IMG/VR virus record: IMGVR_UViG_3300042563_003307
Coordinates: 124,001-188,000 of that record
From: a virus
Length of the DNA stretch: 64,000 nucleotides
Strand: one strand, 5' to 3'
Part shown: in pieces, positions 39,451 to 48,472 of the stretch
Layout: each line of letters opens with the position of its first letter
How positions within the stretch are numbered: position 1 is the stretch's first letter
The notes under the pieces: generated by a model
Seen by the model: the letters and a program-made list of their open reading frames with translations, nothing else
Told to the model about the DNA's origin: nothing
The model's database searches: none
Program-made: the position numbers and the translations under genes

Positions 39451-40949
39451 CCATCAAAATCCACTTTCTTTACAGTGTATTCAAATTTCTCTTGTTTATA
39501 TATAGATTGTCGCACCTTTCCGTGCTTGTATAGATAATTATCCCATTCAACTGTTCTAATATCATCGACGAAATCAACAATTAATACTTTGTCTTTTGAG
39601 TGATGTTGTCGAAGTCCACGTCCAATTGATTGTCTAATAATTACCTCTGATTTGAATGATTCGGTAAAAAATATGTTGTGAATTTTCTTAATTGAAATAC
39701 CTGTAGAAAATGTTCCAAAACTTGCAACAATTACAATTTCATCACCAGCCTCCATTTTCTTTTTGTATTCCTCTCTAATTTCTGAAGCAGTTCCACCATC
39801 AACATAAAATACTCGTTTGTTACTCTCTTGTCGCAGCTTTTCATAAAGTCGCTGTCCATGTTCTATTCGATGAAAAAGTACTAATGAGTTTCTAGGTACT
39901 CTTGCAATTACATTTGAAATAAAATTAAGTCTGGCTTCGCTTGTGATTACAAAGTTTTGCTCCAATGAGAACACATCTTTATTTTCATATCGGTTTTGGG
40001 CCAATTCCATAAAGGCAGTTCGCTGTTTTGGAGTTGCATAGTTCATTTCAATAACTTTAACTACGCATTGAGCAATATGCCCCTGCTCTTGTAAGAAACT
40101 TGCCTTAACTTCACTAATAACAGGTCCAGTTTGGCTCATTAGGGTTAATTTGTCAAGTGTACCATCTTTAGGTATTGTACCTGAAAGTCCAAATCTATAT
40201 TTTGCATTAACACATTTACTCAGGATTTCTTTGATACTGGCTCCTTTTGCTTTGTGAGTTTCATCAACAATAACTGCGTCGAATTCTGCAAAATAGGCAG
40301 CATCTTTTTTAATTAGTGATTGATAGGTCCCAATAATTATATTTTTATTCTTTTTAACCTCTTGTCCTGCAAATATTTGTTGGATTCGTAGATCAATTCT
40401 ATTTTTACAATTATATTCATGGAAATCTTCATGGGCTTGGACTACTAATGAAACGTTTGGAACAATGAAAAGAATCTTTTGAGCATGTCCCTTTTCAAGC
40501 ATATATGCAACGGTCATGAAGCTAATCAATGTCTTACCTGCTGAAGTTGCAAGTTCTGCTAGACACTTTCTAAATTTTAAAATGTTATATGCAGTTTCTA
40601 TTTGATAATCACGTGGAGTAAATTGTGAACCTTTAAAGAATTCTAGTGCCCATTCCTCAAACTGTTCTGCATTAATGTTGGAGTCAATAAGTCTCTTAAT
40701 ACCCTCGATTTTAAGTTCGTATCGGTATTCTTTACATATTGTCATAACATGACGCCAAAGTCCGGCTGGAATCCATTTATCATCTTTAATATATGATACG
40801 TATCCATCCCAAACTCCGCGTTTTACTAGAGGGTGAAACCTCCAACTTTCTATTCTTTTGGTCAGAGAGATTCGAATCTGCTCTAACTCAATTTCGGTAG
40901 CTTCATCAATTCTTAAAAATTGATTATCATCCGTTAATGTTAAAATCAA
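39441..40949 (-). CDS. uvsW: UvsW helicase (superfamily 2)
   Basis: 502 aa. An N-terminal ~105-aa domain is followed by Q-motif-like P-R-D-Y-Q at about 112-116, Walker A T-S-A-G-K-T near 135-140, D-E-T-H near 229 (motif II), and S-G-T-I near 255 (motif III). The second RecA domain carries Q-S-I-G-R-G-L-R-Q near 440 (motif VI). This is the UvsW type, which unwinds R-loops and branched recombination intermediates. Its neighbours UvsY and primase belong to the same replication/recombination group. Confidence 0.92.
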   Translation of the reverse strand: MILTLTDDNQFLRIDEATEIELEQIRISLTKRIESWRFHPLVKRGVWDGYVSYIKDDKWIPAGLWRHVMTICKEYRYELKIEGIKRLIDSNINAEQFEEWALEFFKGSQFTPRDYQIETAYNILKFRKCLAELATSAGKTLISFMTVAYMLEKGHAQKILFIVPNVSLVVQAHEDFHEYNCKNRIDLRIQQIFAGQEVKKNKNIIIGTYQSLIKKDAAYFAEFDAVIVDETHKAKGASIKEILSKCVNAKYRFGLSGTIPKDGTLDKLTLMSQTGPVISEVKASFLQEQGHIAQCVVKVIEMNYATPKQRTAFMELAQNRYENKDVFSLEQNFVITSEARLNFISNVIARVPRNSLVLFHRIEHGQRLYEKLRQESNKRVFYVDGGTASEIREEYKKKMEAGDEIVIVASFGTFSTGISIKKIHNIFFTESFKSEVIIRQSIGRGLRQHHSKDKVLIVDFVDDIRTVEWDNYLYKHGKVRQSIYKQEKFEYTVKKVDFDGDI

Positions 40950-40965
40950 ATCTCATTTGATATTT

Positions 40966-41394
40966 TTATAAACGACTAATGTCCAACCTATTTTTGATTG
41001 CAAAGCCCATGTTGTCGAGTGTTTTAATTGATCCCTCAAAAAAACCTTTTTGAGTCACTAATAACTCAAGGATGTTTGTATCGTCTGCGATGTCCGCATC
41101 AACGAATTTTTCGCGCATTTTATCGGTGAGCTTATAGTCATAACTATAATACTCAATCCATTTATCTTTATACTTTTTATCTACTACTGATTTTTGGGTT
41201 TTGATTCTATTACCCATGGTTGCTAAGTGCTCAACCAATATTTGTCGATAACTTAAAGTGTACGCGCTTACGTCTTCTAGATTATTACCTAACTTAAGTT
41301 CCTCAGTTAGACCCTTTATTTTTTGGGTCCAATCTTCTCGCTGTTTAATTAAGTATTCGTCAAGTTGTGTTATCTTGTCTTTGACTTCTGACAT
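40966..41394 (-). CDS. uvsY: UvsY-like recombination mediator
   Basis: 142 aa, the size of T4 UvsY (137 aa). The C-terminal part D-D-T-N-I-L-E-L-L-V ... L-D-N-M-G-F-A-I-K-N-R matches by eye T4 UvsY (D-A-I-K-S-R-G-F-A-I-K-H), and the middle Y-Y-S-Y-D-Y resembles its Y-Y-S-G-R-G. Such proteins load UvsX on gp32-coated DNA. Being adjacent to uvsW, as in T4, supports it. No catalytic motif is expected. Confidence 0.78.
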   Translation of the reverse strand: MSEVKDKITQLDEYLIKQREDWTQKIKGLTEELKLGNNLEDVSAYTLSYRQILVEHLATMGNRIKTQKSVVDKKYKDKWIEYYSYDYKLTDKMREKFVDADIADDTNILELLVTQKGFFEGSIKTLDNMGFAIKNRLDISRL

Positions 41395-41406
41395 ATATGA
41401 TGCTTT

Positions 41407-41625
41407 TTAAAAAAGTGAATTTCCTTTATTGTTTTCCTTAATGAAAACTGAACTTTTTAACCGGGCCTTTAATCTTGGCTTAGTCATTTTAAATTCTTTT
41501 TCAGTGTGTGAATATGCTGATGCGCTAAAATCTAGCATCATCTTAATATTCTTTCTTTTGTTTTTTTCGTTTTCAAAATCTTCGAATTCTTGGGCAACCA
41601 TTTCTAAAAAATCTATTTTTATCAT
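41407..41625 (-). CDS. Small 72-aa basic protein ending in S-L-F
   Basis: 72 aa, an acidic N-terminal helix (V-A-Q-E-F-E-D-F-E-N-E-K) and a basic C-terminal half (K-P-R-L-K-A-R-L-K). It ends G-N-S-L-F, like the polymerase C-half. Its start overlaps the primase stop by four bases. No family recognised; a small clamp-associated factor is possible from the tail alone. Confidence 0.6.
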   Translation of the reverse strand: MIKIDFLEMVAQEFEDFENEKNKRKNIKMMLDFSASAYSHTEKEFKMTKPRLKARLKSSVFIKENNKGNSLF

Positions 41626-42746
41626 AGGTAATATGCATCTAGTCGAGAGTTAGTAAAATACTTTTGAATCTGTGCAAGGCATTTATTTTTTGTTAGCCAA
41701 GACGCGATCACCAAATCGTTTAAATCACCTATTTGTTTAGGATATTTATCTCTTTCATCTTTGTTCAATTTTAGCAAGTACTCTTCCCATTCCTGGTCAA
41801 TTTTAGTATCTTTGAAAAACTTTTCCCATGTAAATATTTGTTTGCCTCTTCTAATCTTTTCCATCATCTTCTTTTTACCAGTAGTATCATTATCAAACAT
41901 ATATCTAATTGTAGGTATTTCATCAAATTCTAAGGTTGAACGGCCTGCTGTTGCTAATCCAATCGAATTCTGCATAAACATTGCATCAATAGGTCCTTCA
42001 AACATCGTAACATCACGTTCAAAGTCAACCATCATTACTCCAAATAAGGTTGAAAGTTTCTTAACACCAATCAATTCTTCATCAGTCAGCACAATCTCCC
42101 GTTGAATCTCTTGATACATCTTCTCAATGTCATAAGTTAAATAACGAGAATTAGAACGCTTGTCGATTGAACGAGTTTGAAATCCGATAACTTTATCATT
42201 TGGAGCTAAATTGAGAACTGCAATTCTTTTATCTCTAGGCGAATACATAAAACGATGCATTTGAGAAGACAATAATCTGTTTTTAAGATAGAAAAATGCA
42301 GGGTCTCCTGGTTCTACTTCTTTAAATTTAAACCATTCCATTAACTCTTTTCGAGTTGGAGCCATATCATATGTGAGTTTAAAAACATCATGCTCTAGGA
42401 CTTCAATCTCATTAGTTTCCATCTTATGTTCTTGAATATAATCAATAACTTGAATGGAATCATCAGTACTTTGAAATTTTATATGATGGTCTTTTAATAA
42501 TTGGTATGCGTTTGAATGGACACTGCAGTTAAAACAATGGTATTGTAAAGTGTCCCAGTAGAGATTTCCTCTCTTCTTTTTATGGTCAGTTGTTGAGTCA
42601 CCACAATAAGGACATGCCATCGTAATTCTACCCGGCATCTCTTTAATCATATGCTTGCTAGGCTCATTGTGGGCTTTTACAATTGCTTGTTTAACCAAGC
42701 TCCTGATTTTTATCTTTAAATCTTCTGTGATTTTTTGACTTTGCAT
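41622..42746 (-). CDS. 61: DNA primase (gp61-like, DnaG type)
   Basis: 374 aa. A zinc ribbon C-P-Y-C ... C-F-N-C lies at about residues 45-75. A TOPRIM domain follows with F-E-G-P-I-D-A near 240 and Y-M-F-D-N-D-T-T-G near 275 (metal-binding Glu and Asp pair). It makes RNA primers for the gp41 helicase complex. The length is close to T4 gp61 (342 aa). Confidence 0.9.
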   Translation of the reverse strand: MQSQKITEDLKIKIRSLVKQAIVKAHNEPSKHMIKEMPGRITMACPYCGDSTTDHKKKRGNLYWDTLQYHCFNCSVHSNAYQLLKDHHIKFQSTDDSIQVIDYIQEHKMETNEIEVLEHDVFKLTYDMAPTRKELMEWFKFKEVEPGDPAFFYLKNRLLSSQMHRFMYSPRDKRIAVLNLAPNDKVIGFQTRSIDKRSNSRYLTYDIEKMYQEIQREIVLTDEELIGVKKLSTLFGVMMVDFERDVTMFEGPIDAMFMQNSIGLATAGRSTLEFDEIPTIRYMFDNDTTGKKKMMEKIRRGKQIFTWEKFFKDTKIDQEWEEYLLKLNKDERDKYPKQIGDLNDLVIASWLTKNKCLAQIQKYFTNSRLDAYYL

Positions 42747-42756
42747 ACTATTATAT

Positions 42757-42788
42757 AGAAAAAAAGGGCTAAGTTTAATTAGCCCTTT
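42757..42788 (-). terminator. Rho-independent terminator after gp32
   Basis: The minus strand forms a perfect 10-bp stem AAAGGGCTAA / TTAGCCCTTT with a six-base loop, then TTTTTTTC. Between the gp32 gene and the primase. Confidence 0.9.
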
Positions 42789-42809
42789 AGTTTATAAAAT
42801 AACTTTAGA

Positions 42810-43736
42810 TTAAATATCTAAGTCGTTCAAGAATGAATCTAAGTCATCAGATGAATCTACATTAGTAGAACCTCCTGGAGTTCCTACCATTTCCGATGGG
42901 AATTCAAAATCAGTAGATTCTGAAGTTGGTTCAGATTTTGCTGGAGCTTTTTTAGCTGCAGGTTTATTAACAACTGAATCTATTGAACTTCCTGGATTTA
43001 AGTAATTTCTAAGAATAGAATTAACAAAATCAAGAGTTTCTCCGTCCCATGCTTTGTATTCGTAAGGCTCTAAACTTGGAGCTGCTTCCAATTCTGCTTT
43101 AATAGCACCCATTGATTCAGGAGTACGTGTTGCACCTTTACCATCAATTTCAACTGGTGAAGTTTTTGAAGAGAACTTTGATTTATCGTAGTTGTTAAAT
43201 TCTCCTTGTCTTGTAATAATCAATTCGAAGTTTTTACCTGCAAATAGGTCAAATACTTGAGTTGGTTCTCCAAATGCTGGTTTTAATTCCTCATCGATTT
43301 TCTCTTTGATTTTGTAACCAAATTTAAAAACCTTGTATTGTCCTTCTAATTCAGGGTTTTGTGGGTCTTTAATGATTTTAATAAGTGCAAAGTATTGTTC
43401 ACGTCTTTTAAGTTTATCACTCATTTTACGGTCAACTGCTGAGTCACTTTTACGTAACTTAAAGAATACGTCAGCGATAGGACATGGAGCTCCAACTGTC
43501 GATGGAGAATCTACCATTTTACCGTCACCATTAGCATTTGTTAGCCAATGTACGTATTTTTTCACTAAAGAGTTTCTAGGGTTTGTTGGGTTTGGAACAA
43601 AGCGAATCATTGCTTTATAAGTTCCATCTTTACCATCGTCTGCTGTAGGTTTGTAAAGATCGCTTCCAGATGAAGCTTGAGTTTCGTGTGTGTCGACGTC
43701 ATTTACGCCAAGATTAAAAATGTCAAATTCTGCCAT
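42810..43736 (-). CDS. 32: Single-stranded DNA-binding protein gp32
   Basis: 308 aa, similar to T4 gp32 (301 aa). An N-terminal segment is followed by an OB-fold-like core with W-L-T-N, F-F-K-L-R-K-S-D and K-V-F-K-F-G-Y-K-I. A Pro/Lys/Ala linker and an acidic tail (D-D-L-D-S-F-L-N-D-L-D-I) follow, the tail used for protein contacts. Only one Cys is present, so the T4 zinc site is missing. It coats ssDNA in replication and recombination. The leader has two late-type promoter elements and a large inverted repeat, suggesting autoregulation. Confidence 0.88.
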   Translation of the reverse strand: MAEFDIFNLGVNDVDTHETQASSGSDLYKPTADDGKDGTYKAMIRFVPNPTNPRNSLVKKYVHWLTNANGDGKMVDSPSTVGAPCPIADVFFKLRKSDSAVDRKMSDKLKRREQYFALIKIIKDPQNPELEGQYKVFKFGYKIKEKIDEELKPAFGEPTQVFDLFAGKNFELIITRQGEFNNYDKSKFSSKTSPVEIDGKGATRTPESMGAIKAELEAAPSLEPYEYKAWDGETLDFVNSILRNYLNPGSSIDSVVNKPAAKKAPAKSEPTSESTDFEFPSEMVGTPGGSTNVDSSDDLDSFLNDLDI

Positions 43737-43805
43737 GTCTTTAATTGCTTTAATTTTGTTAAACTTTAATTTAATAAGTCTTAAGGGCCCTTTAATTACT
43801 TATGA

Positions 43806-43813
43806 TATTTATA
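43806..43813 (-). promoter_or_regulatory. TATAAATA late promoter core before gp32
   Basis: An exact TATAAATA on the minus strand (context CTATATAAATATC), 69 bases before the gp32 start. It lies downstream of a second element at 43851-43860, so gp32 may have tandem late promoters. Confidence 0.5.
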
Positions 43814-43825
43814 TAGAAACTTTCT

Positions 43826-43935
43826 TTTTTGTTTCAAGAATCTATATTAATTATATATCTTTTTATTAGGAAACATGTCCCTGAAAGCATAAAGTTACCT
43901 TCTTAAAATATTTTTTAAGATTCTTGAAACAAAAA
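43826..43935. repeat. 18-bp perfect inverted repeat in the gp32 leader
   Basis: TTTTTGTTTCAAGAATCT at 43826-43843 is repeated exactly in inverse orientation at 43918-43935, with 74 bases between. The loop contains the AGATATATAA promoter element. Transcribed, it would form a long hairpin; as DNA, it could bind a dimeric regulator. It ends 27 bases before the stop of the resolvase gene. Confidence 0.8.
43851..43860 (-). promoter_or_regulatory. Late-type promoter element AGATATATAA before gp32
   Basis: The minus strand reads AAAGATATATAATTAATATAG inside the loop of the inverted repeat 43826-43935. Same decamer as at 14115, 31773 and 39441. Confidence 0.5.
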
Positions 43936-43962
43936 CTCATACGTTGAATATAACTAAAGTCT

Positions 43963-44619
43963 TTAAGCCTCCGGGTAAAATAAACTCCGAGCTAAGTGGT
44001 TTAAAAAATAGGCATCCACCAAATCATCTAAAGGTTTTGGAACTTTTTTAGTCTCTCCGATGTGGGTTTTACAGTATTTAAGCAGTGACGAGGTTTCAAG
44101 CACTGAATCGTTTAAAACGTTATCCAGGAATTTAACCCAAAGTTCATCCTTCTTCATGTTACCCTTTCCAGCATGCTTCTTAATGGTTGAAGGCGCGATG
44201 GTCATCATATCTAAGACTTTAAGCCTTGACATTAATTCCATCTTTAAGATTGCAGCTCCAGCCGCCATATCAATAATATTATTAGTTCCGCTAGAAGAAC
44301 CATAAGAGGAGCCTTCGAAAGCAATCACAAAAGAGGAATCATCGCCTGCAATTTCAATAATCATATTAATAATGTCATTTGCAGTTTGAGTGTGTCTCTG
44401 GATTTTAATCATTTCGCTTTTCGAATAGGCTTCGTTATTCGTCCAATCCGGCTGATGAGAGATCTGGGTATCTTCAAGTAGATGTAATTCCTCTTGGAGT
44501 TTTTGTTCTGATTTGGTACCTGTGTTTGGTTTTAAATACCCAATAAAATAGTACTTGTTACCTGAGAAGATACAAATACCTGGAGAATTTAAGGAAAAGT
44601 CAATCGTTACAAAATTCAT
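43963..44619 (-). CDS. RuvC-like Holliday-junction resolvase (RNase H fold)
   Basis: 218 aa. F-V-T-I-D-F-S-L-N-S-P-G puts Asp7 in the first strand, followed by I-A-F-E-G-S-S-Y-G near 100 (second acid), G-K-G-N-M-K-K-D-E near 155, and L-D-D-L-V-D-A-Y-F near 202 (last acids). This order is that of RuvC-type resolvases. T4 uses gp49 (endonuclease VII) instead, and no such gene is seen here, so this protein may replace it in resolving branched DNA before packaging. Confidence 0.75.
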   Translation of the reverse strand: MNFVTIDFSLNSPGICIFSGNKYYFIGYLKPNTGTKSEQKLQEELHLLEDTQISHQPDWTNNEAYSKSEMIKIQRHTQTANDIINMIIEIAGDDSSFVIAFEGSSYGSSSGTNNIIDMAAGAAILKMELMSRLKVLDMMTIAPSTIKKHAGKGNMKKDELWVKFLDNVLNDSVLETSSLLKYCKTHIGETKKVPKPLDDLVDAYFLNHLARSLFYPEA

Positions 44620-44621
44620 AT

Positions 44622-44990
44622 TTAGATTTTACTACCAAGAGAAGAACCAAGAGCGGCTCCTACTAGCCTTGAGGTTAACATGTCATACATAATACCACTT
44701 TGGATTCCTAAGATATTAGCAATCGTTTTCCCAATAGTTTTACCAAGTGCAAAACCTGCAAGTCCACCAAAGATACTACCTAAAATACCTTCATTAGTAA
44801 TCTCTTCGTTAAAAGCCTGGATGTTATATGTTCCATCCACGTTTTTATAAGTATTTGAAAATTGCTCTAGGGCAGCATCAACTTTTGCTTCAAGTTCTTC
44901 AGTCCATTCGGTTTGAAGAGACTCATTTAATACTTGAAGTTCAGTCTCTGTTATATTTTGTTCTGCTATGTAATCTAAAAATGTTTTCAT
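44622..44990 (-). CDS. Capsid-targeted glycine-zipper protein
   Basis: 122 aa. The start MKTFLDYIAEQ is very close to the T4 capsid-targeting sequence (MKTYQEFIAE). A second site I-T-N-E lies near residue 65, and after it begins a glycine-zipper, membrane-like segment (G-I-L-G-S-I-F-G-G-L-A-G-F). A second zipper L-V-G-A-A-L-G-S-S-L-G ends the protein. Cleavage at I-T-N-E would release a small membrane-active peptide. Possible role in DNA passage through the host membrane is inference. Confidence 0.7.
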   Translation of the reverse strand: MKTFLDYIAEQNITETELQVLNESLQTEWTEELEAKVDAALEQFSNTYKNVDGTYNIQAFNEEITNEGILGSIFGGLAGFALGKTIGKTIANILGIQSGIMYDMLTSRLVGAALGSSLGSKI

Positions 44991-44991
44991 G

Positions 44992-45546
44992 TTAGTTATC
45001 TATTTCTAATATTATATTGAATTTGTTATAGTAAAAATTAAGGTCAAATGTTGTAAATTCCGCGATGTTCGAACTCATATTTAACTCCAAATCTGAAATT
45101 GAATTAAGTATTGGTTTTTCAAAAACAGCGCTCATTAAGTGAATTCCTTCCGCATCCATTATTTGAAGTTTAATATCATTAATAAAAGGCTCTTTAACTG
45201 TCTTTGAATAATAATATAGTAAAGTATCTTGCATAATCCAATAATTTATATAACCATCTAGGAGCTGCATCGTTACTTTAAACTGTCTATCGATAGTATT
45301 TTGTATTGGAATTGAACCTCTGTGATATGTTACAGTACCATCATTTGGTGAAACTTCAACAGGGTCAAAACTAATTCCTGGAAGCCCAACGCCTTGGATC
45401 GAATAGTTTATAAAATCTATAGGTTCTGTAACTAAATTACCTGGCATTCTATTCAAATACTTTCGATACTTGTCAGCTACCTCTTTAGGAATAAAAGTCC
45501 TAGGAAACTTAAAATTGAATAAATTATTTCTGCTATTTAATATCAT
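44992..45546 (-). CDS. Tail-tube-like virion protein
   Basis: 184 aa. F-I-N-Y-S-I-Q-G-V-G-L-P-G-I near residue 46 and the segment F-K-V-T-M-Q-L-L-D-G-Y-I-N-Y-W near 90 fit the tail-tube/baseplate tube-initiator fold (T4 gp19/gp54-like), in which beta strands are followed by a W-rich helix. Its size agrees with T4 gp19 (163 aa). It lies at the start of the tail region and its stop and start overlap the next gene. Identification is by pattern only. Confidence 0.5.
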   Translation of the reverse strand: MILNSRNNLFNFKFPRTFIPKEVADKYRKYLNRMPGNLVTEPIDFINYSIQGVGLPGISFDPVEVSPNDGTVTYHRGSIPIQNTIDRQFKVTMQLLDGYINYWIMQDTLLYYYSKTVKEPFINDIKLQIMDAEGIHLMSAVFEKPILNSISDLELNMSSNIAEFTTFDLNFYYNKFNIILEIDN

Positions 45547-47618
45547 TATATGATGTTTACATTTCCGTAGTACAACAGTGATTCAGTACTTCCGTTTTTT
45601 ATGTTAATATAAAATTTGTCTGCATTCTGATTTGTATCACTTTGGTCAAATCTAACCGCTACGCTTTTTGGTACTTTAAAGAAAACTTCTCCAACTCCTA
45701 AGTCGACTCCTGGAAAACTAGGATCGTGAGATATTTGTTGTTCAATAGTTCCACTTTTAATAATAAGTATCAAATCTTCCGCATTAACTAGACTTATACT
45801 TTTCATCGAATCTCCATCAGGTTGAGCAATTTTAAATTTAACATAATTATCAGAAACTTTTGAAAGATTAATAATTCCATCCCCTTCTTTTTTATAATCC
45901 ATCGATGTTGTATCATTTACTGCTGCTCCATCGACTGTTACTGAAGTACTTCCTGCCATAATTCTATAAGTATCTAAGGCTACAGGAACATATTTAGTTT
46001 CTCCAACACTAGGTCTGATAGAATTTACAAATTGATTAAGTTCTCTATTAGTACTTGTATTTGGCAGAGTATTATAAACTACGCTTGGCGCAAAATTAGA
46101 ATTAAGAGCCAGTTTCAGTAATTTCTTACCATATTTTTTAGGTTGAGCATATATTAAAGAAGCAGTCTTTACGATTTGAGTATTATCTGTTTCATTGTAA
46201 ATTCTTAAATTAACCGATAATAAAAAGTTACTTGATACTGAAGAGTTTAAAATAACCGGGCGAAATACAATGGCTTCATCATAATTTGAAGTTTGTGTAA
46301 ACGTATTATTAAAGGTGTTAATATAATTAAGACCTAATTGTTCTGCAACTTGAACCTCATAAAATAAGGTAATGTCATCTCCAGAAGTTGCGATTCTTCC
46401 TGTTATATAATTTTCAAATGCAGGTTGATTTCCATTATAAGTACCATAGATTTTAAAATAATCTCCATCAGTTGCATGTTCAACATGAACTGCAATATCA
46501 GTGTACTCATCCTCTTGAGCCAGCGTTAATGATTTTCCTTCAGCAACATTAATATAATCATAACCTCCGAGAGTAATTACACTATCGATTAATTTAAAAT
46601 CAAATTCATAATTAGCAGTTGTTGGAATAGAATCAGCCCCAGATACACCAAAGAAAGTATTTTTAAATTTCTCGTTTGGAATATCTATAGTTGAAAACAT
46701 TTCCACTAAAGAAGGAACTTTAATTTCAATATACTTAGAATATGAAGATTCTCCTAATATAAATGGGTTTGGATTTTGAATTTCAAAACTTGAAGAGTTT
46801 AAATAAACCGTTGAATTAAAATAATTATAGATTCCAGAGTTTCTTTTAATCTTTGTTTGGAATAAGAAACCATCATAACCTCTACCACTAAAAGAATATC
46901 CTGTTCTTAAATGTAACTTAATTGTATCATAACATACTGCTTCTACATCAATTGTTGGAACTGGCTGTAAACCAGTAGAATCAGTTCCTAGCCATTCAGT
47001 AGAATCTAAATAACTTAAACTATTCTCAAGAAGAGCCATTGTACCTGCAGTATCAGTAGGAACTGCGTAATATCTTCCAGACTGTCCAGCTCCGGTTCTA
47101 ATATCATTTCCAGTGTCTGCTAATGGAACTGAAAATAGGGAACTTGCACGGTCTGAAACTTGGATTTCTCCTCCAGTAAATTCGGTACTTGCTAAATTAG
47201 TATATTCATAAGCATATTTTCCATTAGTTGTCGGTGTATAAATATAAGTAGTTCCAGCTCCTGATAAATAACCATTTCCGCCTGGAATATTAAATCCAGC
47301 AGGATTATTAATAGAAACATCGCTCAAGTCAAATTTATAAGTACTTCCATTTTTTAACAATAGCATTCTTGAAGCGAAATTATTAATAACTACAAACCCA
47401 TTAGAAGTTGTAACTACAAACTCTACAACATCTGCTCCTAATTCGTGTATTAAAAATCTTGATGCACTATTATCGGCATCAACTGTGTTTAAATACTTAA
47501 TTTGACTTCCATTATTGTCATTTTCGATTTTGACCAAATCAGCGTTTGATTGGTCATGATACATGAATTCTAATAATACGTCGTCGTCTAATTTAACGAA
47601 TCTTGATGATTTTGCCAT
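45546..47618 (-). CDS. Virion structural protein, probably baseplate or tail
   Basis: 690 aa, rich in Asn, Thr, Ser and Tyr and mostly beta, without signal peptide or membrane segments. It starts MAKSSRFVKLDDDVLLEFMY, a type of start seen in conserved T4-like baseplate or neck proteins. No clear domain. It overlaps the tube-like gene by one base. Confidence 0.6.
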   Translation of the reverse strand: MAKSSRFVKLDDDVLLEFMYHDQSNADLVKIENDNNGSQIKYLNTVDADNSASRFLIHELGADVVEFVVTTSNGFVVINNFASRMLLLKNGSTYKFDLSDVSINNPAGFNIPGGNGYLSGAGTTYIYTPTTNGKYAYEYTNLASTEFTGGEIQVSDRASSLFSVPLADTGNDIRTGAGQSGRYYAVPTDTAGTMALLENSLSYLDSTEWLGTDSTGLQPVPTIDVEAVCYDTIKLHLRTGYSFSGRGYDGFLFQTKIKRNSGIYNYFNSTVYLNSSSFEIQNPNPFILGESSYSKYIEIKVPSLVEMFSTIDIPNEKFKNTFFGVSGADSIPTTANYEFDFKLIDSVITLGGYDYINVAEGKSLTLAQEDEYTDIAVHVEHATDGDYFKIYGTYNGNQPAFENYITGRIATSGDDITLFYEVQVAEQLGLNYINTFNNTFTQTSNYDEAIVFRPVILNSSVSSNFLLSVNLRIYNETDNTQIVKTASLIYAQPKKYGKKLLKLALNSNFAPSVVYNTLPNTSTNRELNQFVNSIRPSVGETKYVPVALDTYRIMAGSTSVTVDGAAVNDTTSMDYKKEGDGIINLSKVSDNYVKFKIAQPDGDSMKSISLVNAEDLILIIKSGTIEQQISHDPSFPGVDLGVGEVFFKVPKSVAVRFDQSDTNQNADKFYINIKNGSTESLLYYGNVNII

Positions 47619-47632
47619 TACTCTATAATTTT

Positions 47633-48448
47633 TTAAAACCTAAGCCATTTTGGAGACCATATAAGTCCTACATTTAATGAAGGTCCGATACTAACAACTT
47701 TATTATTATTTAGGTTAATTCCATAACCAACTCCAACTCCAAGTGACCAACCTGATTTTTTTTCAAGTTTTTGGTTTAATTTGTCGTTAACTAAATTAAT
47801 ATTTTCAATATTAGTAAATAATACTCCAGGAGAAGGTGATGTAATTTTTAGTTTGTTAACACCTTCTTCGTTTATAATTGCAGCCTTAAGTTCAATTCCT
47901 TGCTCAAAGTTAAATTTATTTGAAAGAACTTTGATATTGTTTGTCTTTTTATTTCTTAAAATGTCAACAGTTCCATTGAACTTCCTCCAATTATATTTAT
48001 CCCAATTTTTTTCATCATTAATAGATATTGTCGCAGTTGAATCACTTGTTTGAACAACTAGACTTTGGGCATTAATAATAGAATCTTTTATTTTAATTTC
48101 AGCTCTTAACAATGAATTTACTCCTTTAAGGTCTTTATTAAGACCCAGAGATTTTTGATAATCGCCGATAACTTTTTTATTTTCAGCGGTTAAGGTATTA
48201 ATATCAAACTCATACGCCAATTTAATTGCAACTAATTCTCCATTTTTATTTCTTTCGAATTTAATAGTATCTTGAGATGCTTTGAGATTGTTATAATTTC
48301 TGTTTGAAACCTTTTGCGCAATTTCAGCATCATGTTTGAGCGTTGAATTTCTATCACATTGATGCAATAATAATAAAACAATAATCACTAAAACTATGAA
48401 TTGGATAGTGTTCTTGTTTGTCGGAATGTATTTTTTAAAGTCTATCAT
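47633..48448 (-). CDS. Membrane-anchored coiled-coil protein (spanin-like candidate)
   Basis: 271 aa. One transmembrane segment at residues ~15-29 (I-Q-F-I-V-L-V-I-I-V-L-L-L-L), preceded by Lys-rich residues, then a coiled coil to about 130. The C-terminus is a Gly-rich aromatic beta segment (G-V-G-V-G-Y-G-I-N-L). The layout N-in, TM, long periplasmic coiled coil recalls an i-spanin (Rz-type), but the beta end is unlike Rz. No holin or endolysin is seen nearby. Confidence 0.55.
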   Translation of the reverse strand: MIDFKKYIPTNKNTIQFIVLVIIVLLLLHQCDRNSTLKHDAEIAQKVSNRNYNNLKASQDTIKFERNKNGELVAIKLAYEFDINTLTAENKKVIGDYQKSLGLNKDLKGVNSLLRAEIKIKDSIINAQSLVVQTSDSTATISINDEKNWDKYNWRKFNGTVDILRNKKTNNIKVLSNKFNFEQGIELKAAIINEEGVNKLKITSPSPGVLFTNIENINLVNDKLNQKLEKKSGWSLGVGVGYGINLNNNKVVSIGPSLNVGLIWSPKWLRF

Positions 48449-48457
48449 AATTAATCG

Positions 48458-48465
48458 TATTTATA
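48458..48465 (-). promoter_or_regulatory. TATAAATA late promoter core
   Basis: Exact TATAAATA on the minus strand (context AAGTATAAATACG), nine bases before the ATG at 48448. The leader would be only a few bases long. Confidence 0.4.
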
Positions 48466-48472
48466 CTTGGTT

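Noticed and set aside
47633-48448. Calling the membrane-anchored coiled-coil protein a definite i-spanin
   Set aside because: The topology fits, but there is no nested o-spanin lipoprotein frame or endolysin nearby and the C-terminus is beta-rich.
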